The notes beneath the pieces were generated by a model. That model saw nothing but the letters and a program-made list of their open reading frames with translations. It searched no databases and was not told the origin of the DNA. From Mactra quadrangularis (Eukaryota > Mollusca > Bivalvia > Venerida > Mactridae), in contig CM046307.1 of assembly GCA_025267735.1 (NCBI GenBank), positions 53,811,395-53,875,394 on the forward strand: a DNA stretch of 64,000 nucleotides. The letters are read 5' to 3'. Of the stretch, positions 48,001 through 57,014 are shown one piece after another (the first letter of the stretch is position 1; the number at the start of each line of letters is the position of its first letter). The translations under genes and the position numbers were made by a program.

Positions 48001-48182
48001 CGACCACCATTTTGCAGCCAACAGATAGTTGGCTCTGTTAGCCACCATTCAGGGGACTATTGCAACGCATTACGAAAGAATAGACACTCAACACTTATGC
48101 GTTAATACATGTAATATGAAACTTACGTGTCTTTAGGCTGTTCTGGATTCTCCGGACTCTCCTTTAAATCCGTTAGTGTCAT
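29893..48182 (-). CDS. GADD45: GADD45-family stress-response protein, four coding exons
   Basis: GADD45 proteins are small stress-induced regulators of the L7Ae/L30e fold. In vertebrates they bind partners such as MTK1/MEKK4, PCNA and CDK1-cyclin B, acting in nucleus and cytoplasm. Joining 48182-48127, 35181-35077, 33983-33863 and 30087-29893 gives one open frame of 158 residues; vertebrate members have about 160. Family signatures: N-terminal MTL, a helix GQALVEVLKQAL near residues 25-36, LTLGVFECAEVL at 41-52, CPEQVMLCVLP after it, IQHKLIEAHCWEN at 76-88, DYSCILIG at 119-126, and a C-terminus ending PLPD like the vertebrate ending. Introns follow phase 2, 2 and 0, and all have GT/AG ends. 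Introns span 35182-48126, 33984-35076 and 30088-33862. Oddity: the strongly acidic stretch that vertebrate proteins carry just before the IQ-H-LI motif is here only PTVSDSNTM. Identification is from conserved motifs recalled from the family, not from a database search. The gene is very likely real; transcript ends are not determined. Confidence 0.93.
30180..30755 (+). repeat. Dispersed ~560-bp repeat, partner of 53396-53955
   Basis: Lies in GADD45 intron 3. It aligns along its length with 53396-53955: TTTGTGATAAACAGGT, GAGTGACTCACTATG/GGGTGACTCACTATG, TCGTCGTGGTAC/TTGTCGTGGTAC, TTTTCATTTTGTCA and AAATGAACCCAGCA. It has no reading frame and unclear ends. Confidence 0.75.
31598..31967. mobile_element. 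MITE with perfect 23-bp inverted ends in GADD45 intron 3
   Basis: 31598-31620 (AATTAGGGACTTTAGTCAGT onward) and 31945-31967 are exact inverted repeats. A second inner inverted pair is present: AGTTGGATTACTCGGATTTT near 31658 and its mirror near 31873. The element is 370 bp and non-coding. Confidence 0.85.
32865..33050 (+). mobile_element. tRNA-derived SINE in GADD45 intron 3
   Basis: The A-box-like GGCTAGCTCAGTTGATAG at about 32869 and B-box-like AGTTTCAATTCC at about 32918 are spaced as in a tRNA. A non-tRNA body follows (AAGGCAGTTGTCAGTCACTAA). The antisense strand carries GADD45. Confidence 0.55.
33863..33983 (-). CDS. GADD45: GADD45 coding exon 3
   Basis: This 121-base exon has acceptor TTACAG (complement of 33984-33989) and donor GTATGT (complement of 33857-33862). 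It encodes 40 residues starting CPEQVMLCVLP and ending ENSVNLVK. The IQHKLIEAHCWEN segment corresponds to the vertebrate IHFTLIQAFCCEN motif. It ends on a codon boundary. The first base completes the split Glu codon from exon 2. Confidence 0.93.
34125..34330 (-). mobile_element. SINE with ACCCAGGTGTAAATG domain, GADD45 intron 2
   Basis: Read on minus it contains TTTCCTTGAGCAAGAAATTTA then CACCCAGGTGTAAATGCGTAC, shared with the SINEs at 36958 and 57800. A ~60-bp segment (GTCTTTAACCAG.GACCT...ACCCCAG) is duplicated at 34218-34295. The central motif resembles the conserved domain of MetaSINE-type elements, from memory. Confidence 0.5.
35077..35181 (-). CDS. GADD45: GADD45 coding exon 2
   Basis: This 105-base exon is preceded by the acceptor TTTCAG (complement of 35182-35187) and followed by the donor GTAAGT (complement of 35071-35076). 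It encodes 34 whole codons, SVVNVGQALVEVL onward through RLTLGVFECAEVLE, with one base of a split codon at its start and two at its end. It covers the first helix and the L-T-x-G-V-[YF]-E segment, the most recognisable part of the GADD45 family. Confidence 0.93.
35470..35541. mobile_element. Palindromic hairpin element, copy 4, GADD45 intron 1
   Basis: CATTCTCGTACCTTAAGG...TATCAAGATTCTCGA and the mirror TCAAGAATCTTGATAGCC...GGTATGAGAATG, with a short unpaired centre. Confidence 0.8.
36958..37345 (+). mobile_element. tRNA-derived SINE with CACCCATGTGTAAATGGG domain
   Basis: tRNA-like head (GTGGTAGTTCATTGGTAGGA; B box GGTTTGAGCCTC), central CTCCACCCATGTGTAAATGGGTACC-type motif, and 3' part GCAGAGTAAAAGGCTCTTAGG...AGCTGTAAATTGTGTGAATC...TAACTATAAAATGCAG. 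The last parts match 57800-58075. An extra segment near 37160-37220 interrupts it. Confidence 0.65.
37706..38017 (-). mobile_element. hAT-type MITE of the GGCGGATCCAG family, copy 2
   Basis: Reverse-oriented relative of 1537-1838 with G runs at both ends. It is flanked by AGATAGCT (37698-37705) and AGATTGCT (38018-38025), an 8-bp duplication with one change. It lies in GADD45 intron 1. Confidence 0.82.
38724..38731 (-). CDS. GADD45: Possible alternative first coding exon of GADD45
   Basis: On the minus strand ATG GGG AA is followed at once by the donor GTGAGT (complement of 38718-38723). The two-base overhang AA joins exon 2 in the same frame as the distal exon, giving MGK followed by SVVNVGQALV and a 142-residue protein. 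This could be a short-form promoter 3.5 kb upstream of exon 2. With so few coding bases a chance match is possible, and the family-typical MTL start favours the distal exon. Confidence 0.3.
39620..39754. mobile_element. Foldback MITE, AGTTTCCTTAG ends
   Basis: The ~45-bp imperfect inverted ends run from TAGTTTCCTAAGAAATCGCT and CCCCTGGTACC at left to GGATACCAGGGGGG and GCTAGCGATCTGCTAAGGAAA at right, leaving a ~45-bp AT-rich centre. Confidence 0.7.
41950..42168 (+). CDS. Unidentified 73-codon reading frame, possible exon
   Basis: The frame reads from ATG at 41950 to TGA at 42169-42171. It has a protein-like, charged composition: ALVQRVEDKLLLLGALRQEG, GTGTQLMRAMLDHD, then VCPLCENYKRHVKTY with a Cys-X2-Cys pair. 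The last codons overlap a good donor (AC|GTGAGT at 42166), so it could be a first exon whose partners I could not find. It lies antisense within GADD45 intron 1. I recognise no family. It may be a small gene, a retroelement scrap or chance. Confidence 0.3.
42172..43190. other. GADD45 intron 1, unassigned
   Basis: AT-rich DNA with no supported feature. Confidence 0.4.
43193..43918. mobile_element. MITE with ~30-bp TAGGTCGTTTGCG ends, TA target site
   Basis: The left end TAGGTCGTTTGCGTTAA-GCTGGACCCCTA mirrors the right end TAGGGGTCCAGC-TTAACGCAAACGACCTA with one mismatch. TA lies on both outer sides (43191-43192 and 43919-43920), as in Tc1/mariner insertions. The 726-bp interior is AT-rich and non-coding; ATAATCAGAACAGC occurs in it twice. 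It lies in GADD45 intron 1. Confidence 0.85.
45240..45615 (+). repeat. Dispersed repeat, partner of 5070-5495
   Basis: Same family and orientation as 5070-5495. The 3' hairpin (ATCCTGTA...TACAGGAT) and the block TTGGTCTAAAAATAGAAATTA are conserved. The AGGTCAC...GCGACCT inverted pair has one mismatch here. Confidence 0.75.
45616..48126. other. GADD45 intron 1, exon-1-proximal part
   Basis: Only the palindromic element at 46863-46945 was recognised. Short minus-strand frames here have no splice support. Confidence 0.4.
46863..46945. mobile_element. Palindromic mini-element CACAGGCG with 8-bp target duplication
   Basis: An 83-bp near-complete palindrome. The left arm CACAGGCGGCCGGCACGG...AACACTATAT is mirrored by ATATAGTGCTTTTGATT...CCGGTCGCCTGAG. 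A perfect 8-bp direct repeat CATGAGCT lies at 46855-46862 and 46946-46953. The size of the duplication suggests hAT-type mobilisation. Half-arm relatives lie at 4854 and 8036, and a possible fragment at 40504-40527. Confidence 0.88.
48127..48182 (-). CDS. GADD45: GADD45 coding exon 1 (distal first exon)
   Basis: The exon starts at ATG (48182-48180) and encodes 18 residues, MTLTDLKESPENPEQPKD, plus two bases of a split Thr codon. It ends at a strong donor GTAAGT (complement of 48121-48126). Vertebrate GADD45A, B and G also begin MTLEE, and the two-base overhang fits exon 2 exactly. It lies about 13 kb upstream of exon 2. The 5' UTR and promoter lie above 48182 and were not delimited. Confidence 0.85.
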
Positions 48183-48707
48183 ATTACCAGAAAATAAACT
48201 ATGCAAAACTTCACAAAATATTAATTAAGATTAATAAACTAAATAAATTATGTCCGGCTTGAACATTTAACAGAAACGATGTAGTCACGTTTGTATACTA
48301 TACGTATGAGTAACAAAGAAAACCCCAGCCAATATCGGAAATACACGAGTTATTTAGCAGAATGAAAATACCCGTCCGGAAGGTAAATCGTGAATTTCCG
48401 TGCATGTCCGTAATCTGATGCGGGAATTAATTAGATTTATCACATGATATCAGTCTATATTGTATGTTAACATTCAGATCGTTTCAATGAATTAGTTTTC
48501 GTATAGGATATCCTATAGCCGGAATATTAATACATTCCTCTACTTGTTATGAATATGTAAAAACTTCGCTTAGGGTTATCGCTTTAATAATTAGTTATTA
48601 CTGCGTGTTTTGTCGCCCAATAAACTATGATTTGAATTTTAAATGACTGTCCGATTACATATATCTATCATGTATCGAAAGTCATTAAAATACGCATGGA
48701 TATATAT
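48183..48707. promoter_or_regulatory. Presumed GADD45 5' flank
   Basis: Region upstream of the distal GADD45 start codon; it should hold the 5' UTR and promoter. I could not point to a TATA box or initiator with confidence. Confidence 0.3.
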
Positions 48708-48845
48708 AGATCAATGAAGGAAAATTGACACTATTGTCAAAATTTCATGAAAGGGTATAACCTCCACGGTAGGGATTCGAACCCGTACCCCCCTCGGACA
48801 CAAGATTTTAAATCCCGGCGCGCTACCAACCGCGCTACCGAGACT
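48708..48845 (-). mobile_element. tRNA-derived SINE, 5' part only
   Basis: Read on minus: head with GGTAGCGCGGTTGGTAGCGC (A box) and GGGTTCGAATCCCTACC (B box), then GGTTATACCCTTTCATGAAA and TTGACAATAGTGTCAATTTTC. It stops at GATCT, lacking the 3' half seen in 59380-59676. Loss of the 3' end is unusual for a SINE, so a later deletion is likely. Confidence 0.8.
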
Positions 48846-49641
48846 GCAATTCATATTCATGTTCGATGTCCAAATACGACGTTCTGAGCAGTTTTAAAAT
48901 GACGTTATGCTAAATAGTCGAACATTGTACGTGTATCTCAATATTACAACTTTGTAGGTGACTCATGAATATTAACATCATATATTTTCATAAGTATGAA
49001 AACTACGCCGACAAAAATACATTCGCCAAACATATTTATATAAGTAACTATTTCTTTATGATTGATTTGTTAGGCTCGTTTTCATCATGGTTTCAGCCTG
49101 TAGCATGTTAACTATTTCACCTTAACGGTTTCATCGATTTGCATTCTAAATCACAGGGGATCGGTGCAACTCAGAACCACTAAGACACTATTTACGAAGG
49201 TTATTTTGAATAATTTGGACCGTGCCTTCGCAATCGTTTTTAATCAGTACTAGTTTACCTTCTCCAAAAAACAGATCATTTTAATGTAAAGAAAACCGTC
49301 TATAAGGAAAGTTTCTTTACTTAGTTGGAAAAAAATGTACATGCGACGAGGTTAGACCGTAAATAAATGTTTCAGAGAAAAAGCAAAACATGCATGTTTT
49401 TGAACTTGATAAATAAACTTTTTATGTGTACACAACATAGATTCCACACTGATTAAATGATTTAGGTTTCTTGCAAAAAAGATTCTCTGAAAAGCTGGAT
49501 AAGTTAACGGGAACAATAAAATATCTGACTGGAATGACGGAAGTCCTCCCAAGAAACAATAGCAACAACCAAACATATGTACGTAAACAATTATTTTGTT
49601 AGTTCCACGCTCGTGTAGCGCTGTTTATCAAAACAATTAAG
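48846..49641. other. Unassigned AT-rich DNA
   Basis: Nothing supported. Confidence 0.35.
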
Positions 49642-49910
49642 CAGGGGCGGATCCAGGATTCTTTACTAATGGGGTCCAAACTTTTCTAGGGGGGTCCGAA
49701 CCTCGAACCACATTAAACACATTTTGCAGAAAAATGCAACATATTGATAATAAATACTACATAGCCATTAAATCTATGTTAAGCACCGAGAAAAATTACT
49801 TCATGCTACTTACAAAGACTTACAGGCAAGAAATACACTAATGGACAGGTACATTTTCCAAATCACGGGGGGGGTGTCCGGACTCCCCGGTCCCCCCGCT
49901 GGATCCGCCT
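49642..49910 (-). mobile_element. hAT-type MITE of the GGCGGATCCAG family, copy 3
   Basis: Left end CAGGGGCGGATCCAGG is the most complete terminus in the window; right end CGCTGGATCCGCCT. Flanks CAATTAAG and ATGTTAAG share five of eight bases, a possible worn duplication. Internal sequence matches copies 1, 2 and 4. Confidence 0.82.
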
Positions 49911-51983
49911 ATGTTAAGTGACGTAGAATTATCTCTGGTTCGCACAGAAAGTAGTTCTCGGTGCAATATTTAAATAAATAAACAGTGATTTTGACGACAT
50001 AAAGTTTTCAAAACACAACAAAAATTCTTTCACAAACAACACGGAAAACAAACGTAAGTGTCAGAGATGTTTATGCCTGTTTGTTTGTCTAAAAACTTAA
50101 AGTACATCGTAATTGTTGATTTAAACTAAGAGCAAAAAATCAGTTCAGCGTAAAACACAAAGCAAACAATGAAATTAGATAACAACATTTTAAAGCAAAA
50201 ACGCGGTAAATGCATGATACGTAATGTCGTCTGTTACAGTAATCTGCTTCCTTCAGACGCTTGTTTGTTAACAAGACGCTAATCAGCAACTTCTTGTATT
50301 TCAGATATTAGCCAATCAGGTTACAGGAGAGTATTATGCAATGATAAAGCTTACAGGATTGGGGCATCATGAATAATGATAGCATTAACCCACATAAATG
50401 AACATGAAAGAGTTTTTTGTTGATAATTTTCGAGAATTTTTATCATCTCGTGCAGGATTCGAGATATTACGATAAACTACGAGGAAATTGTTAAACTAAT
50501 AACAATTTACACGAGTGTCACGTGTAATCGCGCTAAGTCAGGAAAAACGTCTGCTTTAAAATTTCCTGGAAATTGTTTTGTTTTAATATGATGATAATTT
50601 TGTGAAAGTGCGTCATTTCCTAGAACAGACACTTTTTTATGTTTTTATGAAGTCAAGGTTATATGACCGATATTTTCTTTTAAAAACTGAACTAAGTGTG
50701 GAAGGACGCAGCTATGACGCTGTTTTGGAAGGCAGAATTTCGAGCTACAGGTACGATGCTTGGTATCAGAGTAAGCTGAGGTCGTGGGGTCGCTAGTGCT
50801 GATGTGGGTCAAGCACATAGCAACAGCTCGGTCAGTGGTCATGACACCAGAGCCACCGAAAGCTCATGTAATATGGCTATTTGAGACCCCCGGAATCTTT
50901 ACAAACAATATCTATTTTGACTAGCTTTTACGATGACACTTGATGGGCATTTTCGGTCGCCTTTGTGGAAACTGGTTAAAATCCGAAAGAGAATATTCCA
51001 AAAAGACAAGCGTTGGAAGTTTCTTGTTAGAATGTTAATAAAATGACTAATAAATGTACCCTGTATGCCGCACTCACATGTATTTGTACTTATCATTCGT
51101 GAGTCCTCTGACCTGTTTCTATTACAAGGTAAATATTTATTCATCATGGATCCAGATCTGGGTCTGTTTTGTAAAAAAACAAGACTCATAATTTATATTT
51201 TATCATACAAACGAAGAGGGCACGTGAAAAATCATGACATACCACGCAATTTGTTTTTCTTTCTTACTGGTCGTGTTTTTAAATTGAGATAAACACCGTT
51301 CTGGAGCTTGCTGTACTGAAAACATTTGACTACGTACGATGATGCCAAAATGCAATAGTTAACAGTAGAGTATAGTTTACAGTATTTTGTTTGTATCAGC
51401 GTTTATTTACATGTAGTAAAATTTCCCATTCGAAAACATTTATTTTTCTCGGTACATTATTGTTGACGGATACAAAAGTGAGTGATTTTGTGAAAAAACT
51501 AGGTCATGACGTCATATACGCTGAAAGAAAAGTTTTTTTATTTCGAATATAAATGGTATTCTTCGGGTTTTATTTAGAAGAAATTAACCATTTTGCACAA
51601 ATTTCATATTTAAACTAAGCAGAAAGAAACGTAATAGTGATCTTTGATACAGCAGATACACTAAACTATCTTCTAAACACGGAAATGACGTAAATGTCAA
51701 ACACGCATGCGCAGAAGAGAGAATTATATTTTCATAATATGATAACTATATATTTGGTCGTGAATAAAAATAAAGCATTGAATGTTGTTTCATAGTAACT
51801 GTTGCTTTTTCTTCTGTTACTAATGCAGTTAGCTACAAGGTTTCTATTACAATAATGGATCGAACTGTTGACCTGTTTCTTTAATAAATATGCGCACAAA
51901 TTCACGTGCACAAATGCACACTCTCTCCTTTTATAAAAAAAACATATTTTTACACACGTTTTTGCTAGCATCTCATTGCTTTT
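49911..51983. other. Unassigned AT-rich DNA
   Basis: No gene supported. A frame at 50602-50796 contains an AG/GT-bounded stretch but no recognisable protein. Confidence 0.35.
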
Positions 51984-52838
51984 AGCTCACCTGAGCTAGC
52001 TCAGGGTGAGCTTTTTAGGATCGTTGAATGTCCGTCGTCCGTCCACAATGGACCATTCCGAGTGCGACCTTTTTATTTGAATAACGATACATTTACCCAC
52101 AAATATAAGCATGTGCTCTTTTGTTAGCACCTTGTTTGTGGGACAAAAAGTAACAGTAAACCTTTGTTAAATATGCTAATAGGTAAGGTCATGGAAAGGT
52201 CCATTGTTTGTGAACACTCTAGTGGTTACATTTTAGGCTCAATTCTTTGTGAGGATGCTTGTCTGGGAGATTGCTTGAATGAGTTCGAACATGGGTCATC
52301 TCGGATGAAAAACTAGGTCACAGGAGCTAAAAATAGAAAAACCTTGTTAACACTGTAGAGGCTACTGTTTTGATCGAAATATCCTGAAAATTCGTCTGAA
52401 AGACTGTTTTGATGATTTCTAGGCCAAGTTCAAATATAGGTTACTTGGAGTCAAAAACTAGGTAACTCAGTCAAAATATGGAAAAAACCCGTGAACACTC
52501 TAGTTGTCACAATTTTACTCATTTGTCATCAAACTTGGTCAGGATGCTCGTCTCGGTAATTGCTTGATGAGTTCGAACACGGGTCCTCTTGGATGAAAAA
52601 CAACTTCACGGGAGCTAAAGGTTGCATACCACTAAAACATTTGGCTGACAGGCAGATGTGATGACTAATGAATCAGATTCCCATACAGGTCATCTTCCTA
52701 TACAAAGCCTACATTTGAAGCATTTGGTGCCATTGAAGTGTGATAAACCATTGCCAAAATATGTCAATCTTACTCTGTTCATGTATGCACCAATGGTACT
52801 CAGGTGAGCGATAAAGGGCCATCATGGCCCTCTTGTTT
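51984..52838. mobile_element. Bivalve-type repeat AGCTCACCTGAG...GGCCCTCTTGTTT
   Basis: GCTCACCTGAG (51985-51995) and CTCAGGTGAGC (52799-52809) are exact inverted repeats. The 5' end forms a hairpin (51984-52013) followed by T5. The 3' end has GGGCCATCATGGCCC (52816-52830) just before TCTTGTTT, a Helitron-like terminal arrangement. CGTCGTCCGTCC follows the 5' hairpin. The interior holds imperfect ~300-bp direct repeats (GAACACTCTAGT.GT, GAGTTCGAACA.GGGTC). Elements with these termini are common in bivalve DNA, from memory. Confidence 0.75.
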
Positions 52839-53395
52839 ATATTCCATTCTGTAATATTTAAGACAAACTTATTATTCGTAAAAATGCGCCAAATTATCTT
52901 AAATTATCTCTCGTGAGGCTTTGTCCTTTAGATGATAAATAATTGCACGTGACCTTGACATTGAAATGACCTGCTGGACTATGTTTTTCTGAGAGCATAA
53001 TTAAAACGACGAGAATGATGCACACGTGTTCGGATAATTGTCCAGTTATTACTTAGTTTTTATAGAAACATGTGTGATTTGTGAACGTAACTGATGATTT
53101 TCATAAAATAACTGGCATATAATTAGTTTTTATTAGATTTCTACTTTATTACAACCATGTTGCAAAAAATTGGGTTCGGACAAATATCAAAATTTTATAC
53201 TCTTCCTTATTTGGAGGAAATGAAAGTATAATTACACTGCACAATGCACAAAACTGTTGATTAATTTCATTTTAATCAATTATGGCGCGCGTTTGCACAT
53301 AATTAAAATTTAGAATGTGAATCAAATTGGTGAGATATCTATGCCAACTTTTGACCTATGATTTAACGAATACAATTTGCTCTACCATAGCTGTT
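52839..53395. other. Unassigned AT-rich DNA
   Basis: Nothing supported. Confidence 0.35.
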
Positions 53396-53955
53396 TGTCC
53401 AATGAAAATCCTTTACGGTATAAAGAAATGGATAAAACTCATGACATCATTGACAATTTGTGATAAACAGGTGCGTAGCACGTACAGTAGCTACTGACTA
53501 TTTACTCTGTGTATAATGAGTGACTCACTATGCTAATTGATCACACATTCGTCGTGGTACGCCCCTTGCGGTATAACATAACTGCGAATATGACTGTTTT
53601 CATTTTGTCATATGAAGGCCGCCATTGAGCATCAAATTGTTTTATGTTCGCCAGAAAAGTAACTTAAATCGTTTGGTCATTCTGGAAAGAAGTGATTTTT
53701 AATCGAAAATCCATGGTATTGTTATTAAAGATGTTTTAATTTTAGAATCGGATAAATTTTCCAAATTGACAAATCAGCGAAGTGGCAATATATTCGGACA
53801 AAAATTGTCAGTTGAGGATGAATTGCAATTTCGGACAAATTACATTTGACCTTTAGTTAATACATGTACGCCGTGCATGACCAACATTTATACTTCAAAC
53901 CCTTGAAAATGAACCCAGCAGAGCGCCGAAAATCTTTTTTAAATATATTTCATGT
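53396..53955 (+). repeat. Dispersed ~560-bp repeat, partner of 30180-30755
   Basis: See the partner copy; same orientation and colinear with several small indels. It lies just before the 51-bp minisatellite. Confidence 0.75.
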
Positions 53956-54055
53956 TACACATGTTACAATTTAAGTGACTTAAAATATTCCCAAATTAAA
54001 TAAATTTACAAAGCAACGTGCACTTTCGTTTTAAGTATCATCTAAATTGTGTTTA

Positions 54056-54771
54056 ATGTCTCAGGGAAATGTGTGTTTGCTAAAAGTAATATTTATATTG
54101 TATCCCTCGTATTTGGTCAATGTGAACATGCGTCAAGTAATATTTATATTATAAACATGGTCTCAAAGAAATGTGCTCATGCTATCAGTAATATTTATAT
54201 TATAACCATAGTCTCAAAGTAATGTGCTCATGTTATCAGTAATATTTATATTATAACCATAGTCTCAAAGAAATGTGCTCATGTTATCAGTAATATTTAT
54301 ATTATAACCATAGTCTCAAAGAAATGTGCTCATGTTATCAGTAATATTTATATTATAACCATAGTCTCAAAGTAATGTGCTCATGTTATCAGTAATATTT
54401 ATATTATAACCATGGTCTCAAAGAAATGTGCTCATGTTATCAGTAATATTTATATTATAACCATAGTCTCAAAGAAATGTGCTCATGTTATCAGTAATAT
54501 TTATATTATAACCATAGTCTCAAAGAAATGTGCTCATGTTATCAGTAATATTTATATTATAACCATAGTCTCAAAGAAATGTGCTCATGTTATCAGTAAT
54601 ATTTATATTATAACCATAGTCTCAAAGAAATGTGCTCATGTTATCAGTAATATTTATATTATAAACATGGTCTCAAATAAATGTGCTCATGTTATCAGTA
54701 ATATTTATATTATAAACATGGTCTCAAATAAATGTGCTCATGCTATTAGTAATATTTATTTTGCATTTATT
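54056..54771 (+). repeat. 51-bp minisatellite
   Basis: Twelve clean units of exactly 51 bp start with GTCTCAAA at 54160, 54211 and every 51 bp to 54721; one or two worn units precede them. Each unit reads GTCTCAAAGAAATGTGCTCA, then TGTTATCAGTAATATTTATA and TTATAACCATA. Since 51 is 17 codons, one frame stays open for 126 codons (54412-54792). Units at 54211 and 54364 have an in-frame TAA (AAGTAA), and no start, signal or splice context supports a gene. Confidence 0.95.
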
Positions 54772-54792
54772 GCCCCATGCCAATGTGCATGA

Positions 54793-55610
54793 GCTGAACA
54801 CATTGCTAAAAGTTTACAAAATTTGTATATGGTACGTTTTTTTAACGGTTTTTTTTACAGACTAAACTACTCACAACATTGTTGTTCACAACTTAAAGAA
54901 CAAGTTTAAGCAAGCCTAGTTCTACAAAAACTGGTCGTTTACTTATGTTGTCATTTGTATTTAAAAGGAAAGTTCTAAGGTAAACGATTTTAATCCGAAC
55001 TAGCATCAAATACCGTAACTAAGTTATTATCTCTAAATTCGCTGGAGTTGTACTTAAATCAGTATGTTTACCCGTGCATAATATCAACAAAATGTATCAA
55101 ATGTCATTTTACATCTACTTGTTTTATAAAATCTGTAAAATCATTGATCAGAAACTTCTAGCAAAATATAACATTGGACCATAAAACAGCATGTTTATAG
55201 TAAAACTTGTCGTTAATTTCACTTCTGGAAGATTCTATCACGTTGATGCCAACGTGGTCGCCATGAACACGAACAGTGAATTGAAAACAAAGCTCATATA
55301 CTTTATTTAAACCTCAGTGAAAATTTAATCATAACTTAGTTTCGATTAAATGGGAATTATTCTATCTGGTATATGGGATTTATGAAACCAGACAAACACT
55401 CGTGATCTTTATTTTATATTAAATACTATTTAGAACGTAACTGAACTTATAATGTAATGTTAAAAAGATCAATTACTTAGTTATTAAATATAAACCAGTA
55501 TTTTCCTATTTAAATGCGAAAATGTCTACTATGTCCGTGTTTAATAATTATATCTGGAAAGTTCCACCAACAATCTCCACGATGAATCCAGCAGTCTACA
55601 AGTCGTACAT
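54793..55610. other. Unassigned AT-rich DNA
   Basis: Nothing supported. Confidence 0.35.
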
Positions 55611-55920
55611 CATTAACATAACATAACATAACATAACATAACATAACATAACATAACATAACATAACATAACATAACATAACGTAACGTAACGTAACGTA
55701 ACGTAACGTAACGTAACGTAACGTAACGTAACGTAACGTAACGCAACGCAACGCAACGCAACGCAACGCAACGCAACGCAACGCAACGCAACGCAACGCA
55801 ACGCAACGTAACGTAACGTAACGTAACGTAACGTAACGTGACGTGACGCGACGCGACGCAACACAACACAACACAACGGGACAGAACGGAACCAAACAGA
55901 ACAGAACAAAACAGAACATT
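55611..55920 (+). repeat. Zoned pentanucleotide array
   Basis: One unbroken 5-bp register. The order of blocks is about 13 ACATA, 12 ACGTA, 13 ACGCA, 6 ACGTA, 2 ACGTG, 2 ACGCG, 1 ACGCA, 3 ACACA, then mixed ACAGA/ACGGA/ACAAA units. Because five is not a multiple of three, long frames open on the minus strand in all three phases (up to 141 codons); these are not genes. Confidence 0.97.
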
Positions 55921-56339
55921 CCTAACAGACAACATTGTCTACTCTCTTAACTTAAGGAGTTCCATTCTATTAATAGACGATGTAAAATACCGTTTGTGTA
56001 CAAAGTGAAGAAGTACAGGGTTTATAGTCACGTGATCTTCAACAACCAATAATGTAAATTGATCTTTTGAGTTTTGATCATTAGCTCCAAATCTTCCCCA
56101 CAAATAATAAATTGAGCTATAATCTAGGTCATGTATGACAAAATGTGTACAGACAATGCTGATTACAGAAGTACCAATCATAGGCTAATGAGGTCACTTC
56201 GGACAAAATATGTCATAGTTATTTTATACACCTTTTGAATGTTTCATGTAGTTCGCTGCTGCAAGGAATTGACGCAAGGATTTGACGAAAAAACAAGATG
56301 TTTTACATTCTGAAATTCACATAACTATGTACCATGGAG

Positions 56340-56460
56340 TCATGGTCAGTTCATGGGATCGAACCCCGATTATGACCCTCTGTCAATGAGACGGTTAAGT
56401 GATTTGAAATCAGCGGTATTAACTAATCACTCACTTGTTCAAGTGGGTTGAAATATTTGG
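56340..56460 (-). mobile_element. Possible tRNA-derived SINE head
   Basis: Minus strand GGGGTTCGATCCC is a good B box at about 56357-56369, preceded by weak A-box-like sequence. Body and tail not recognised. Confidence 0.3.
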
Positions 56461-56720
56461 CTAATGCAGTACATACCAAAAACATACTTGTGACAATGTA
56501 AACAAATCGCTCATTAAATTAGATTGTAAACATATGTTTTACCATGATGTAAAAGTGCAACTGATAGCATTAAAATCTAAAAATATCATCCAATAGTACA
56601 GATGCACTTTTATATTTACATTTAAAAATAGACATCAGTATCATGCGTGTATATAACTTGTATGACAGGCGTATACTGTTGTCGTTTGGTTTATAAACAT
56701 TTTTCCTTAATCATCTCCAC

Positions 56721-57014
56721 AGGCGGATCCAGCGGGGGGGGGGGGGGTTTAGGGGGTCCGGACCCCCTAGAATTTCCAAAATGTACATGTCCATTAGTGT
56801 ATTTCTTGGATGTAAGTCATTTTTAAGTAGCATGAAGCAATTTTTCTCGGGGCTTAACATAGATTTAATGGTTATTTAGTTTGTATTATATATACAAGAT
56901 GTATGTTGCATTATTCTGCAAAATGTGTATAATGTGGTTGTGGTGCGAAAGTTTGGACCCCCCCTAGAAAAAGTTCGGACCCCCCCCATAGAAAAAAGCT
57001 TGGATCCGCCCCTG
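56721..57014 (+). mobile_element. hAT-type MITE of the GGCGGATCCAG family, copy 4
   Basis: Starts AGGCGGATCCAGCGGG with a very long G run and ends TTGGATCCGCCCCTG. It shares TGTACATGTCCATTAGTGTA and TTTTTAAGTAGCA.GAAGCAA with the other copies. No clear target duplication. Confidence 0.85.

Noticed and set aside
54412..54792. 126-codon frame with a 17-residue repeat
   Set aside because: Comes from a 51-bp minisatellite; two upstream units carry an in-frame stop and there is no gene context.
55510..55935. Overlapping minus-strand frames of 98-141 codons
   Set aside because: They are by-products of the 5-bp repeat, which stays open in all three phases; translations are simple repeats such as VTLRY.
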